Shown here in pieces: positions 17,959-27,446 of a stretch of 64,000 bases of DNA. The notes beneath the pieces were generated by a model that saw only the letters and a program-made list of their open reading frames with translations, was not told the DNA's origin and made no database searches. A program made the position numbers and the translations under genes. The stretch is from assembly GCF_026626665.1 (NCBI RefSeq), contig NZ_JAPNKE010000002.1:7665168-7729167 (forward strand), read 5' to 3'. Source of the stretch: Nannocystis pusilla (GTDB lineage: Bacteria; Myxococcota_A; Polyangia; Nannocystales; Nannocystaceae). How positions within the stretch are numbered: the stretch's first letter is position 1; each line of letters starts with the position of its first letter.

Positions 17959-18129
17959 ACGCGAGTCCGCGGCGGCCGGGCCGCCGGGGAGCGTCGCCCT
18001 GTGCGCCGCGCCACTCGGCTGCCGCGATTTCGCCGCTCACGCCAATGCGCACCGGCGCGCACTCTTCCGCGCAGGGAATTGTACGAGCGCGATCATGACA
18101 ATCCCGGTGCAACGCGTTCCACCGCGCTC
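17959..18129. other. Intergenic region upstream of the synthase
   Basis: This is the upstream region of the minus-strand synthase. No motif with a convincing spacing was found. It leads directly into a tandem repeat tract. Confidence 0.4.
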
Positions 18130-18460
18130 GCGCCGGCGCTTCAGAGCGAGCCCTCGCGCTTCACCCGGCGCGTCCCCTGATTCTCGCGCGCTCGCCCGGC
18201 GCTTCAGAGCGGGCCGTCGCGCTTCACGCAGTGCATCCCCTGATTCTCGCGCGCTCGCCCTGCGCTTCAGAGCGGGGCCCTCGCGCTTCACCCGACGCGT
18301 CCCCTGATTCTCGCGCGCTCGCCCTGCACTTCAGAGCAGGCCGTCGCGCTTCACCCGGCGCGTCCCCTGATTCTCGCGCGCTCGCGCCGGAGCTCGCCCT
18401 GCGCCTCAGAGCGGGCCCTCGCGCTTCACCCGGATTCTCGCGCGCTCGCGCCGGGGCATC
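18130..18460. repeat. Tandem repeat, ~63-64-base unit, about five copies
   Basis: The marker CTTCAGAGC recurs at 18138, 18202, 18265 and 18329 and, as CCTCAGAGC, at 18404. Units share CCTCGCGCTTCACCCG, GTCCCCTGATTCTCGCGCG and CTCGCCCTGCG. The last unit is degenerate. Frames through it are Arg/Ser/Ala-rich and low complexity, with no ribosome site, so it is treated as non-coding. Confidence 0.85.
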
Positions 18461-18611
18461 GCGCCCGTTCGCATCGGCGATCTCTCGTTCGATTCACGCG
18501 CAGATCGATCCGCCGACGCGAGCGATCGCCGCTGCGTCGATCGCCGCTGCGGGCCGTGGGCTGTGATGATGCGCCGCTTTGCTTTCACGGATCCATGTGG
18601 TCTGCTCCGCT

Positions 18612-20513
18612 ATGCACATTCGCAGCGCGCTCCCGACTTCCTTGGCCTTGCTGGTCGCCTGCGGCGACTCGGCCGTGACGACCACCGACACCGACACCTC
18701 GACCGGCACCGACACCTCGACCGGCACCGACGGGACGACCACCACGTCGACCACCGAGACCACCGTCGAGCCGCCCACCACCGGCGAGCCGCCCACCACC
18801 GGCGAGACGGCGACCACCACCAGCGAGACGACGACCACCACCACCGGCGACACGACGTCCACCACCGACCCGGTCGACACCACCAGCGACACGACCACCA
18901 CGACCTCGACCTCGACGGGTCCCGACACCACCACCGGCGACACCGACACCACCACCGGCACCACCGGCGACCTGCCGCCGGACCTCGACGCGCTGGTGGT
19001 CGGGCTCGACGGCGGCGTGCGGGTCGACTGGCTCGGCGGCGGCGACGGCGGCATCGAGCACAGCACCTACTGGCCGCTCGTGAAGGGCAGCGCCGAGTAC
19101 GACGCCCTGCCGCCCGGCGAGCAGAAGAAGGTCGACGCCATGAAGGCGAGCATCCTGCACAGCGCCCAGCGCGTGCCGACCAGCGAGACCCCGGGCGTCG
19201 AGGTCACCGGCGCCTTGACGGTCGAGGAGCGCACGCAGGAGCTCGTGTTCGCGGTGCCGACCGACTACAACGGCCGGCTCGTGGTGCTCGGCACCCCGGG
19301 CACGCGCAACGAGTGGTCGAGCCACGGCGTGCTCCTGTCCTGGCTCGTCTCGCAGGGCTACGCCGTCGTGGTCGGCAACAAGGGCATGACCAACGGCGGC
19401 GTCGACGGCAACGCGACCATGCTCAACAAGCTTCACCCGTCGCAGCACTGGGGCCCGATGATGCTCGACCTCGGCCTGTGGGCCGGCGAGCGCTTGACCG
19501 CCGCCTACGGCGAGGCGCCCACCGCGGTGTACGCCGCGGGCCTTTCGAACGGCGGCTACCAGGTCCGCCGCGCGCTCGAGCTCGACCGCCTGCGCGTGCT
19601 GCAGGGCGAGCCCGCGGTGTTCGCCGGCGGCGTCGACTGGGCCGGCGTCTTTTACCCCGACGCCCGCGTCCTCGACACCGACGCCGACGCCGTCGTGACC
19701 CCGGCGGAGCTGGCCGCGAGCGACCACCTGGTGCGCACCAACGAGGCGGCGGCGCTGACGATGCGCTACGCCTACGACCCGCTGACCGAGACGACGCCGG
19801 CCAACTACGCCCAGATCCCGCCCTACCCGAACGCGCAGGCCGCGATGCAGGCCGCCGGCTTCGACCCGGCCTCGGCGACCATCTGGGGCGCCTACAACAC
19901 CGCCTTCGACTACCTCAAGGGCTTCGGCCTGCCGCAGTTCAAGGGCGTCGGTTACTACAACTTCACCGGCTACGTGTTCCGCGCCGAGCTCATGGGCCAC
20001 GACGCCACCGAGGCCGCCGCTTACTCGTGCTACACCGGCCCGAACGACGAGCCGCCCGCGATGTACGAGTGGCTGGCGCAGGCCCAGAACGCCGGCTTCA
20101 CCGAGGAGCACGTCGAGTGGGCGCTGGCCAACGCGACCACCGGCGAGTTCTCGGCCCCGCTCATCAGCGTCCACGGCGACGGCGACGGCCTCAACGGCCT
20201 CGGCGCCCACGGCCTGAGCTACCGCGCCGCGGTGTCCGCGTTCGGTACGCCGTCGCAGCACCGCCTCTATGTCGTGTCGCACGGCGGCCACGTCGACGCC
20301 CACAGCGACGGCCTCGGCCTCGACTTCGACTTCGACGGCACCCTCGGCGAGGAGAACGCGGCCGACCGCTTCGTCCTGATGCAGCCCTACGCCGAGCGGG
20401 CCTTCCTCTACCTGGTCGACTGGGTCGAGAACCAGGTCCCCGCCCCGGCCGGCAAGACGATCGCCACCGACCCGGCGAACGACGTCCTCGACGCCGACTC
20501 GCTGTCGTTCTGA
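18612..20513 (+). CDS. Lipoprotein alpha/beta-hydrolase
   Basis: From ATG 18612 the protein has 633 residues. It has a lipoprotein signal with Cys17 (LALLVAC) and a Thr-rich linker of about 100 residues (repeats of TDTSTGT and TTTGE type). The rest is an alpha/beta-hydrolase: NGRLVVLGTPGTRNE before the oxyanion region, the nucleophile elbow GLSNGGY, an acid in VHGDGDGL and a His in SHGGHVDAH. It is an outer-surface esterase. It stands tail to tail with an operon for polyhydroxybutyrate breakdown, so a 3-hydroxybutyrate ester or oligomer substrate is possible. The sequence alone supports only an esterase or hydrolase. Confidence 0.8.
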   Translation: MHIRSALPTSLALLVACGDSAVTTTDTDTSTGTDTSTGTDGTTTTSTTETTVEPPTTGEPPTTGETATTTSETTTTTTGDTTSTTDPVDTTSDTTTTTSTSTGPDTTTGDTDTTTGTTGDLPPDLDALVVGLDGGVRVDWLGGGDGGIEHSTYWPLVKGSAEYDALPPGEQKKVDAMKASILHSAQRVPTSETPGVEVTGALTVEERTQELVFAVPTDYNGRLVVLGTPGTRNEWSSHGVLLSWLVSQGYAVVVGNKGMTNGGVDGNATMLNKLHPSQHWGPMMLDLGLWAGERLTAAYGEAPTAVYAAGLSNGGYQVRRALELDRLRVLQGEPAVFAGGVDWAGVFYPDARVLDTDADAVVTPAELAASDHLVRTNEAAALTMRYAYDPLTETTPANYAQIPPYPNAQAAMQAAGFDPASATIWGAYNTAFDYLKGFGLPQFKGVGYYNFTGYVFRAELMGHDATEAAAYSCYTGPNDEPPAMYEWLAQAQNAGFTEEHVEWALANATTGEFSAPLISVHGDGDGLNGLGAHGLSYRAAVSAFGTPSQHRLYVVSHGGHVDAHSDGLGLDFDFDGTLGEENAADRFVLMQPYAERAFLYLVDWVENQVPAPAGKTIATDPANDVLDADSLSF

Positions 20514-20661
20514 AGTCGACACGACGATCGCCCTCGCGCCGCGCAGACGCGAGGACGGCCCGACGTTCACCACCCCCGGCCGCAGCCTGCGCGCTCGGCC
20601 CCCAGCGCCGCAGGGCCGCGGCCACGGCGAGCCGAGCAGCTCCACGGGCCATCGGCTCGAC

Positions 20662-20677
20662 ATGTCCATGCGGACAT
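20662..20677. repeat. ATGTCC/GGACAT palindrome
   Basis: ATGTCC-ATGC-GGACAT with a further half-copy (GAGCATGTCC) just after it. It lies in the gap between the convergent hydrolase and exported esterase genes, in terminator position for both. Confidence 0.6.
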
Positions 20678-20773
20678 GCTCACTCGAGCATGTCCCAAAA
20701 AACATCCACGTCGTCACCCCGAGCTCGGCCCGGCCTCCGCGCAGCCCTGCTGCGCTCGCCGGGCCGACGGCCC

Positions 20774-22111
20774 TCAGGGGCACGCCACCGCCCCCGGCAC
20801 CTTGGCGGGGTCGGCGTACCACTTGCCGTCGCTCCCCTGGTACAGCGGGAACGCCGTCGACATGCCGTATTTGGAGAACAGCGAGGTGTAGGTCGCGTCC
20901 GCCGTGCCGTAGCCGTGCGGGTAGCTGGCGAAGCGCGAGAAGTGCCCGGAGATCGTCGCGGTCACCGCCTGCACGTACGGGGTCGACGGCGTGCACGGCT
21001 CGACCCCGGTGTCGCCGCCGGAATCATCACTCCCGGTCTCGCCACTCCCGGTCTCGCCACTCCCGGTCTCGCCGTTCCCGGTCTCGCCGTTCCCGGTGTC
21101 ATCACTCCCGGTCTCGCCGTTCCCGCCGTCGTCATTGCCGCCCCCGCAGTCGGGGCACAGCCGGCGGTTGTTGGTGGAGAAGAAGTCCGCCAGGTACCAG
21201 GCGTAGTTGACGTGCTTCGGCGACACGTACGACTTGTCCGCGCCCCCGCCGCTGCCGGCCGGCCACGCGTGGCCCAGGGAGGTCGCGCGGATCTGCGACA
21301 CCCGCGGCCCGTCGGCGTCGGCCCACAGCAGGCCCGTGCCGGCCGGCTGATAGCCCTCGAGGTCGGCCACGCTGAAGCCGCCCGCCGACGTCGCCCCGTA
21401 CAGCTGGGCCATCACCGACGCGTTGAGGTCGGCGTAGCCCTGGGCCACCACGTAATCACTCGTCCCCGCGAGCACCGACGTCAGCTGGGTCGCGAACGAG
21501 CCGCTGTGCGTCCCCGCGAGGCTCGTACACAGCGACACGGCCGCCTGCTTCGACGTCGAGACCGAGCCGATCTGCGACGAAGTGGTGCCGACCGTCGGCC
21601 CGGCGTCGATGCCGATCCCGGCGAACACGTCGGGCGCCACGCAGCCCATCACCATCGCCATGCCGCCGCCCGACGACAGCCCGGCCACGTAGACCTGGGC
21701 CGGGTCGACGTCGAGCGCCGCGTCGGCGGTGAGGTTCGCGGCCAGCTGCAAGAGCGCCCCGGCGTGGCCCTGCGTGCGCGAGTGATTGCCGCCGAAGTAG
21801 TCCCAGCAGCCGAGCAGCACCCCGCCGTTCGGCGCCGAGGGGACCGCCACCACCATCCCGTAGGCCTCGGCCGCGCTGGCCCAGTTGCCGAGGTCGCGGA
21901 ACACCGTCGCCTGCTGCGAGCAGCCGTGCAGCGCGACGAGCAGCCCGCGGCCCTCGCCGACCACGCCCGCGGTCGCCGGGGTATAGACATACGTCGTCAT
22001 CCCGGCGACCGTGCGCGACGACCACACGCCGTCGGCGGCTGCGGGCGCGGGGCTGGAGAGCATGCCGACCACTGCGGCGGCGGTGACGAGAAGCGGGGCG
22101 AATCGATGCAT
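20774..22111 (-). CDS. Exported polyhydroxybutyrate depolymerase-like esterase
   Basis: The protein has 445 residues. A signal peptide (1 to about 26, ending APAAADG) leads into an esterase-PHB domain: LLVALHGCSQQA (oxyanion HGC, 62-64), GCWDYFGG, the nucleophile in AGLSSGGGMA (Ser146) and a His in SLGHAWP. After about residue 340 come a CPDCGG segment and a Gly/Glu/Thr/Asp/Ser linker made of GETGS/NGETG repeats. A C-terminal module of about 75 residues (ISGHFSRFASYPHGYGTADA) follows, possibly substrate-binding. It is the third gene of a minus-strand unit after the intracellular depolymerase and 3-hydroxybutyrate dehydrogenase, which fits degradation of external polymer. Confidence 0.85.
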   Translation of the reverse strand: MHRFAPLLVTAAAVVGMLSSPAPAAADGVWSSRTVAGMTTYVYTPATAGVVGEGRGLLVALHGCSQQATVFRDLGNWASAAEAYGMVVAVPSAPNGGVLLGCWDYFGGNHSRTQGHAGALLQLAANLTADAALDVDPAQVYVAGLSSGGGMAMVMGCVAPDVFAGIGIDAGPTVGTTSSQIGSVSTSKQAAVSLCTSLAGTHSGSFATQLTSVLAGTSDYVVAQGYADLNASVMAQLYGATSAGGFSVADLEGYQPAGTGLLWADADGPRVSQIRATSLGHAWPAGSGGGADKSYVSPKHVNYAWYLADFFSTNNRRLCPDCGGGNDDGGNGETGSDDTGNGETGNGETGSGETGSGETGSDDSGGDTGVEPCTPSTPYVQAVTATISGHFSRFASYPHGYGTADATYTSLFSKYGMSTAFPLYQGSDGKWYADPAKVPGAVACP

Positions 22112-22139
22112 GGCCGTATCCTCCACTCTTGCGGTGTCG

Positions 22140-22927
22140 TTATTGCGCGGTCCAGGCCCCGTCCATCGTCCAGGCCACGCCGCGGACCTGCGCGGCCGCG
22201 TCGCTGCTGAGGAAACAGACCAGCTCGGCGAGCTGCTCGGGGTCACGAATTGGCCTGACGGCTGCTTCTCGGCCAGCAGCGCGTCGCGGGCGACGTCGAG
22301 GTCGAGGCCGCCGGAGATCGCCCGCGCCTCGACCTGCGCCTGCACCAGCGGCGTCAGCACCCAGCCCGGGCACACCGCGTTGCAGGTGATGTTGGTGCGC
22401 GCCGTCTCGAGCGCCACCACCTTGGTCAGGCCGACCAGGCCGTGCTTGGCCGCCACGTACGCCGCCTTGTGGGCCGACGCGACCAGCCCGTGGACCGAGG
22501 CGACGTTGACGATCCGGCCCCAGCCCTTGCGGCGCATCTGCGGCAGCGCCAGCCGCGTGGTGTGGAACGCCGAGCTGAGGTTGACCGCCAGCACCGCGTC
22601 CCACCGCTCCGGCATGAATTCTTCGACCGGCGCGACGTGCTGGATCCCCGCGTTGTTGACCAGGATGTCCACCCCGTCGAACACGTCGTCGGCGTAGCGC
22701 ATCATCGCCTCGACCTCCGCCGGCTTCGCCACGTCGGCGGCGTGGTGGGCCACGCGCGCGCCCGACTTCGCCGCCGCGTCGCCGACGATCGCCAGCGCCG
22801 CCTCGACGTCGCCGAAGCCGTTGAGCAGCACGTGGGCGCCGCGCGCCGCCAGGGCGCCGGCGATCCCGAGGCCGATCCCGCTCGTCGAGCCGGTGACGAG
22901 CGCCGTCTTGCCCGCGGACTGCGTCAT
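22140..22927 (-). CDS. bdhA: 3-hydroxybutyrate dehydrogenase-like SDR (one frame break)
   Basis: The ~262-residue SDR starts MTQSAGKTALVTGSTSGIG and contains ILVNNAGIQHVAPVEEF, VNVASVHGLVAS and YVAAKHGLVGLTKV. This signature is typical of D-3-hydroxybutyrate dehydrogenase, which oxidises 3-hydroxybutyrate to acetoacetate with NAD+. The C-terminal part (LAELVCFLSSDAAAQVRGVAWTMDG) lies in a different frame. The break is in a run of Cs/Gs near 22240, where one missing base restores the protein. The start lies next to the end of the upstream depolymerase gene (22924), so the two overlap by four bases and are coupled. Confidence 0.85.
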
Positions 22928-24179
22928 GGCAGCAATTGTCCTCTCGTGGTGATGCGGTCGTGGGCGCGCACGAACTCGCGGACCGCCGGGTAGATCGATC
23001 CGCGCCAGCGCGCGCCGGAGAAGATCCCGTAGTGACCGGCGCCCTCGACCGTGAGCCGCTGCTTGTCGGCCTCGCGCACGCCCGTGCACAGGCCGAGCGC
23101 CGCGTGGGTCTGGCCGGCGCCGGTGATGTCGTCCTCGGCGCCCTCCACGGTCAGCACCGCGGTGTCGCGGATGTCGCCCGGGCGCACCGGCTCGCCGGCG
23201 ACCCACCAGGTGCCGCGGGCCAGCGCGTGCTCCTGGAACACCAGCCGCACCGTCTCGAGGTAGTAGAGCGCGTCCATGTCGAGGACCGCGTTGTATTCGT
23301 CGTAGAAGCGCTCGTGCGCGGCGGCCTGCTCGTCGCGTCCGCGCACGCGGTCGAGCCAGTAATTGCGGTAGGCCGCGAAGTGGCGGCCCGGGTTCATCGA
23401 CACGAACGCCGCCAGCTGCAAAACCCCGGGTACACCCTTCGGCCCTCGCCGGGGAAGCCGGCCGGCACGCGGTGGATCAGGTTCTGCTCGAACCACACCA
23501 GCGGCCGCTCGCTGGCCAGGCGATTGACCTGGGTCGGGTTGATGCGGCCGTCGATCGGCCCGCCCATCAGCACCAGCGTCGCCGGCGTCTCCTGGCCCGT
23601 CGAGGCCATGCGGGCCACCGCGGCCAATGCTGGCACCGCCGGCTGGCACACCGCGATCATGTGCGTGCGCGCCGGCCCGAGCGCGCGCAGGAATCGCTCG
23701 AGGTGCAGGACGTAATCGTCGAGCCCGAAGAAGCCGTCGGCCAGCGGGACCTCGCGAGCGTCGGACCAATCGGTGAGGTAGACGTCGTGGTCGGCCGCGA
23801 GCGAGCGCACGGTGTCGCGCAGCAGCGTGGCGAAGTGGCCCGACAGCGGGGCGCACAGCAGCACGCGCGGGTCACGGGCCAGGCGCGCGCCGACCTGCAG
23901 GTCGTCGCTGTGCCGCGCGAACCGGACCAGCCGGCACCACGGCGTGCGCGCCACCACCTCTTCACGGACCGCGACCGTCTGGCCGTGGGCCTCCACCGCG
24001 TCGATGCCGAAGGCCGGCCGCGGGTGGTCCTTCGTGATGCGGCGCAGCAACTCCCAGCCGGCCGCGGCGGGCCGCCCGAGGCCCGCCGGCGCCCTCCGCA
24101 GCAGGTCCGCCTGGACCCGGGCGAGCCCGGCGAAAGGTCGCATCCAGCGGCGTTGCAGGTCGTGGAGCTCGTAGAGCAT
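22924..24179 (-). CDS. phaZ: Intracellular polyhydroxybutyrate depolymerase (one frame break)
   Basis: The protein starts MLYELHDLQRRWMRPFAG, the usual start of the PhaZ intracellular family. It carries the family's nucleophilic Cys in MIAVCQPAVPALAAV (Cys178), VYLTDWSDAREVPL and, near the end, VEGAGHYGIFSG with the catalytic His. PhaZ hydrolyses stored polyhydroxybutyrate granules to 3-hydroxybutyrate. The frame breaks near 23421 at an A/T homopolymer (PGF continues as LQLAAFVSMNPGRHFAAY in the next frame). One added T gives about 418 residues, the normal length. It heads a coupled unit with 3-hydroxybutyrate dehydrogenase and the exported esterase. Confidence 0.88.
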
Positions 24180-24335
24180 GCAGGCCCGCAGCATGCCGCG
24201 ACCTTTGCTGCACTGCAACATGGATCGCCAGGAATGGGCGGATTCCTGACCCGGGGCCCCGCAGACCATGCTGCGCCGCACAAACCGCGGGCCTTCTGCG
24301 GGTGCAGGCGCCGGCGCGACCCCGCGCCCGCACGG

Positions 24336-24512
24336 TCAGGCGAACAGAGCCAGGAAGTCGCCCCACAGCGAGGCGAAGAAGCCCTCCTCGACGCGCTGCT
24401 CGGTCGGCCGCCCGCAGGCGCTGCCGAGGCACTCGGGGTTGTCGACGGCCGCAGCCTCGCTGGCGACGGAGAAGAGGAGGGCGGTGAGCACGAGCCGACT
24501 GGTGAATCGCAT
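24336..24512 (-). CDS. Small exported protein (58 residues)
   Basis: A complete short frame encodes 58 residues: a signal-like start (MRFTSRLVLTALLFSVASEA), then AAVDNPECLGSACGRP with two Cys (28 and 33), and a hydrophobic end GFFASLWGDFLALFA. Third positions are nearly all G or C. It lies 157 bases upstream of phaZ on the same strand. The Cys pair plus signal suggest an exported, disulfide-bonded small protein. No family is recognised. Confidence 0.5.
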   Translation of the reverse strand: MRFTSRLVLTALLFSVASEAAAVDNPECLGSACGRPTEQRVEEGFFASLWGDFLALFA

Positions 24513-24601
24513 GACCGCAGTCTAGCCTCGTGCGGGCCAGGCTGCGGGCCGATCCAGGAATGCCGAGGCTGGCCTCGCGCCCCCGCTCCGTCGCACGAAT
24601 C

Positions 24602-25186
24602 TCAGGTGCCGCCCGCTCGCGCGACCTTGAGCGCGTTCGCCCACCACAGCAGATCGTCGAGCAACCTGTCCGCGTCGGCGTCGCTCTTGGCCAGCGCGCT
24701 CGGGATGTCGCCGCCGGTGAAATGCGCCATCAGGGTCTCGCGCGGCAGATGCACCGCGCTGCGGATCGGCGCCATCTGCAGCTCGACCGCGAGCTCGCGC
24801 AGCTGCTGGACGCTGCGCGTGCCGCCGGCGGCGCCGTAGCTGACAAACCCGACCGGCTTGCGATTCCACTCCGGGTAGACCCAGTCGATCGCGTTCTTGA
24901 GCACCGCCGGGGGCCCGAAGTTGTACTCGGCGGCGACGACGATGAAGGCATCCGAGGCGCCGATCGCCGCGGTCCACCGCTGCACCACCTCGTTCGCGTA
25001 GGGCGGGCGACCGGGCATCGCCGGGGGCACCGCCTGGTCGAAGAACGGCAGGGGGTAGTCGCGCAGATCGAGGAGCTTCGCGGTCACGCCCGCGCGCCGC
25101 CCCAGATGGTCGAAGATCCATCGCCCCGGCTTGTCGCCGAACCGCGCCTCGCGGGTGCTGCCGATGATGATCGAAACCGTGGTCAT
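24602..25186 (-). CDS. NADPH-dependent FMN reductase (flavodoxin fold)
   Basis: From ATG 25186, preceded by GGAGCAGCAGAC, the protein has 194 residues. It shows the NADPH-FMN reductase pattern: SIIIGSTREARFGDKP binding the FMN phosphate, then LDLRDYPLPFFD, then AAEYNFGPPAVLKNAIDWV and the SYGAAGGTRS loop. These enzymes transfer electrons from NAD(P)H through FMN to quinones, azo compounds or chromate. It stands alone, so the substrate is unknown. Confidence 0.9.
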   Translation of the reverse strand: MTTVSIIIGSTREARFGDKPGRWIFDHLGRRAGVTAKLLDLRDYPLPFFDQAVPPAMPGRPPYANEVVQRWTAAIGASDAFIVVAAEYNFGPPAVLKNAIDWVYPEWNRKPVGFVSYGAAGGTRSVQQLRELAVELQMAPIRSAVHLPRETLMAHFTGGDIPSALAKSDADADRLLDDLLWWANALKVARAGGT

Positions 25187-25543
25187 GTCTGCTGCTCCTT
25201 CACACCGGGGGTGTGATGATTGGCCGATCGACCCGCCCCGAACGCGCGAGCGCCGGTGCGTCGCCGCGAGACCGCGGAGGTCGAAGATCGCGCGGGCGCC
25301 CCGACGATGGAGCCGCGCTCGCGATGCAGGTGTAGTGCGCCGCGGCAGCAACCCGCAAGGAGGCACATCCATGTTACCTGCGCACACGCCGGTGACCGCG
25401 GCATCGCTCTCCGCGGCCCCGAACCTCGCCGCGACGGCGGCGGGAGCAAGTCGCCGATCCCGACCCGCCGCACAAATTCGACGCGGACGCGCCGGCCAAG
25501 CTGTCGCCGCGGAAGCGCCGATGCGGGCGCGACAAATATCGCC
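25187..25543. other. Intergenic region with a possible small or broken gene
   Basis: No firm gene is seen. An ATG at 25371 has an excellent ribosome site (AAGGAGG, 7 bases upstream) and is followed by codons rich in G/C third positions (LPAHTPVTAASLSAAPNLA). After about 25450 a different frame looks more coding-like (PDPPHKFDADAPAKLSPRKR). No frame stops before the L,D-transpeptidase end. A small gene with an indel is possible. Confidence 0.25.
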
Positions 25544-25559
25544 ATGTCCCTTCGGACAT
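25544..25559. repeat. ATGTCC/GGACAT palindrome
   Basis: ATGTCC-CTTC-GGACAT, 8 bases beyond the 3' end of the L,D-transpeptidase gene and followed by another GTCCGATGTC half. It is in terminator position. Confidence 0.6.
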
Positions 25560-25567
25560 GTCCGATG

Positions 25568-27073
25568 TCACTCCTGGCTCTCCGGCTCCTCCGCCCCCTC
25601 CTGCCCCTCCTCGATCACCCCGAGCGGCAGGCGGCGGTCGGCGACCGGCTCGGCGCCCCGGCGCACGCGCACCAGCGTGCCCGGCTCGCCGGTGTGCTCG
25701 CGCAGCGAGTTCCAGCCGGGCGGCACCTCCGGGGCGGTGAGCGCGTAGACGCGGGCGGCGTCCTTCGGCGACAGGTTGATGCAGCCGTGGCTGCGGCGCT
25801 TGCCGAAGTCATCGTGCCAGTACGAGGCGTGCAGCGCGTAGCGGCGGTGGAAGTACTGCACCCACGGGACGCCGTCGACGTAATACGGATCTTCCGCGTT
25901 GGGCCCGCTGCGCATCGGCGAGATGGCGAGTTTCTCGTAGATCCGGAACAACCCCAGCGGAGTACCGGTGCCGCCGGCGCCGCTCGAGATCAACGTGATG
26001 AACTCCGGTGATTGTCCGCGCATCACCGCCAGCGTCTGCTGCCCGAGCTCGACGTCGATCCACACTTCGTCGGCCCCGGCCTCGGCCAGCGCGGGGCCGG
26101 GGATCCAATAATTCATGTCGGCGGCGACCACGTAGGCCTTCGCGCCCGCGCCGCCGCCGTCGGGCACCGCGTACCACGATTCTTCCCCGACCACGATCGG
26201 CGCTGGATCGATCTCCAGCGCCGCGTGATAGTCGACGACGCCGACCTGGCGCGCCGCGGGATCGGGTCGCTCGCGCAGCACCGCCGGGCGGCCCACGGCC
26301 CACGCCGGGCGGAGGTCGTCGGCGACCGGCTCGCTGGCCAGCTCGCGCCCGGCGAACAGACTCGGCGCGGCGATCTTCATGTCGCGGGCCGGCGTGGCCC
26401 GCTCCTCCGCGTCGATCAGCATCAGCCCGGCGCGACGGGTCTTGGTGCGGACGAAGGTGTACTGCCGATCGGGCTCGAGGAAGTCGAGCGGCGGGTCGCC
26501 GCGGACCAGCGCGTAGCGGTCCTGATAGCGCGGGACCCTGGCGATCGCCCCGGTCTTGCGGTCGAGGATCTTCGGCCTCGCGTAGATGAACGGCAGCATC
26601 TGCCCGTCCGCGAGCTCTGGCTGGATCTGCGCCGGCCCCTTGCCGACGGTCCCGTACTCGAGGCAGACAAACCCGCCCTTGTCGACGCGGGCCCAGTCCC
26701 CCTCGCAGCCGTCTCCCGGCTCCACCGAATAAATGGCGAACGGCCGCCGCGCCTCGGTCCGCCCGCGCCGCTCGGCCCGACGATGCGGCGCGGCGTAGAC
26801 GATCCCTCCCGATTTAATAATTCGATGCCCGATCGGGGTCGCGCTCGCGGCCGTGTCCGGGGTCGTCGCCGCGGGCTCGTTCGCGACCGCCGACTCCGCG
26901 GTGGGCTCGTCGGGGAGGCGCTCGTCGCTCGTCGCCGGCACGCTCTCCGGGGCCTCCAGCAACTCGCCGGGCGGCGCCGAACAGCCGGTCAGCGCGGCCG
27001 CGACGACCAGCGGGCGAAAACCACAGACTCGGGACGCCGGAGCACCTCGCGGCGAGCGCAGCATGGGGGCCAT
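25568..27073 (-). CDS. L,D-transpeptidase (YkuD) lipoprotein
   Basis: From ATG 27073 the protein has 501 residues. It carries a lipoprotein signal with Cys31 (AAALTGC) and a Pro/Glu/Ala/Thr linker to about residue 85. A long middle region follows, with repeated short beta segments that may be SH3-like or wall-binding. The C-terminal YkuD domain has ITLISSGAGGTGTPLGLF, HASYWHDDFGKRRSHGCINL with the catalytic His and Cys (SHGC), and KDAARVYAL. Such enzymes form 3-3 peptidoglycan cross-links or attach proteins to the wall. The protein is larger than minimal family members because of the linker and middle part. It is a single-gene unit. Confidence 0.9.
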   Translation of the reverse strand: MAPMLRSPRGAPASRVCGFRPLVVAAALTGCSAPPGELLEAPESVPATSDERLPDEPTAESAVANEPAATTPDTAASATPIGHRIIKSGGIVYAAPHRRAERRGRTEARRPFAIYSVEPGDGCEGDWARVDKGGFVCLEYGTVGKGPAQIQPELADGQMLPFIYARPKILDRKTGAIARVPRYQDRYALVRGDPPLDFLEPDRQYTFVRTKTRRAGLMLIDAEERATPARDMKIAAPSLFAGRELASEPVADDLRPAWAVGRPAVLRERPDPAARQVGVVDYHAALEIDPAPIVVGEESWYAVPDGGGAGAKAYVVAADMNYWIPGPALAEAGADEVWIDVELGQQTLAVMRGQSPEFITLISSGAGGTGTPLGLFRIYEKLAISPMRSGPNAEDPYYVDGVPWVQYFHRRYALHASYWHDDFGKRRSHGCINLSPKDAARVYALTAPEVPPGWNSLREHTGEPGTLVRVRRGAEPVADRRLPLGVIEEGQEGAEEPESQE

Positions 27074-27429
27074 TGTCCGCTCTTCCACGCGCTTCCGGCA
27101 AAAAACCGACGCAGCCGGGCCGTCGTCCGCCCACGGAGCGCTCCGCAGCCCAGCGGTTCTGCCGAAGTCCGCGGCCCGGCCCCGGCGCCTCACGCGCTGC
27201 TCGCGCTCGCGCCCGCGGCTTTCGCCTGTTCTTTGGAGCATGTCCCCGGAGGCAGGCCGACCTTGCGGCCTCGACGCGCGCAGGCGATCGATCGCGCCGC
27301 GCTCGTCACCGGGCGCGAGACGCGACCGCAGGGTCCCCGGGAGCTCTTGTATCGCTCTACCGCGCCCGACGCCACGACGTCATCGCGCGACCGCCGGACC
27401 GATAGCGCCCAATCCCCGCTGCGGCGTCA
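27074..27429. other. Intergenic region between L,D-transpeptidase and Cys-rich lipoprotein genes
   Basis: This is the upstream region of the L,D-transpeptidase gene. GAGCATGTCCCCGGAGGCA near 27237 is a decayed half of the palindrome family. No supported gene was found; frames on both strands are Arg-rich shadows. Confidence 0.4.
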
Positions 27430-27445
27430 ATGTCCCGAGGGACAT
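27430..27445. repeat. ATGTCC/GGACAT palindrome
   Basis: ATGTCCC-GA-GGGACAT with 7-base arms, directly beyond the stop of the minus-strand Cys-rich lipoprotein gene. It is placed as a terminator. Confidence 0.6.
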
Positions 27446-27446
27446 G

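Noticed and set aside
18130..18460. Repeat-protein gene in the 63-64-base repeat
   Set aside because: Unit lengths are not all multiples of three, so any frame drifts; no start site and no stable repeat peptide.
18563..22210. 1215-codon open frame on the plus strand
   Set aside because: Arg/His-rich low-complexity translation that runs in the wrong frame over the hydrolase and antisense to the exported esterase.
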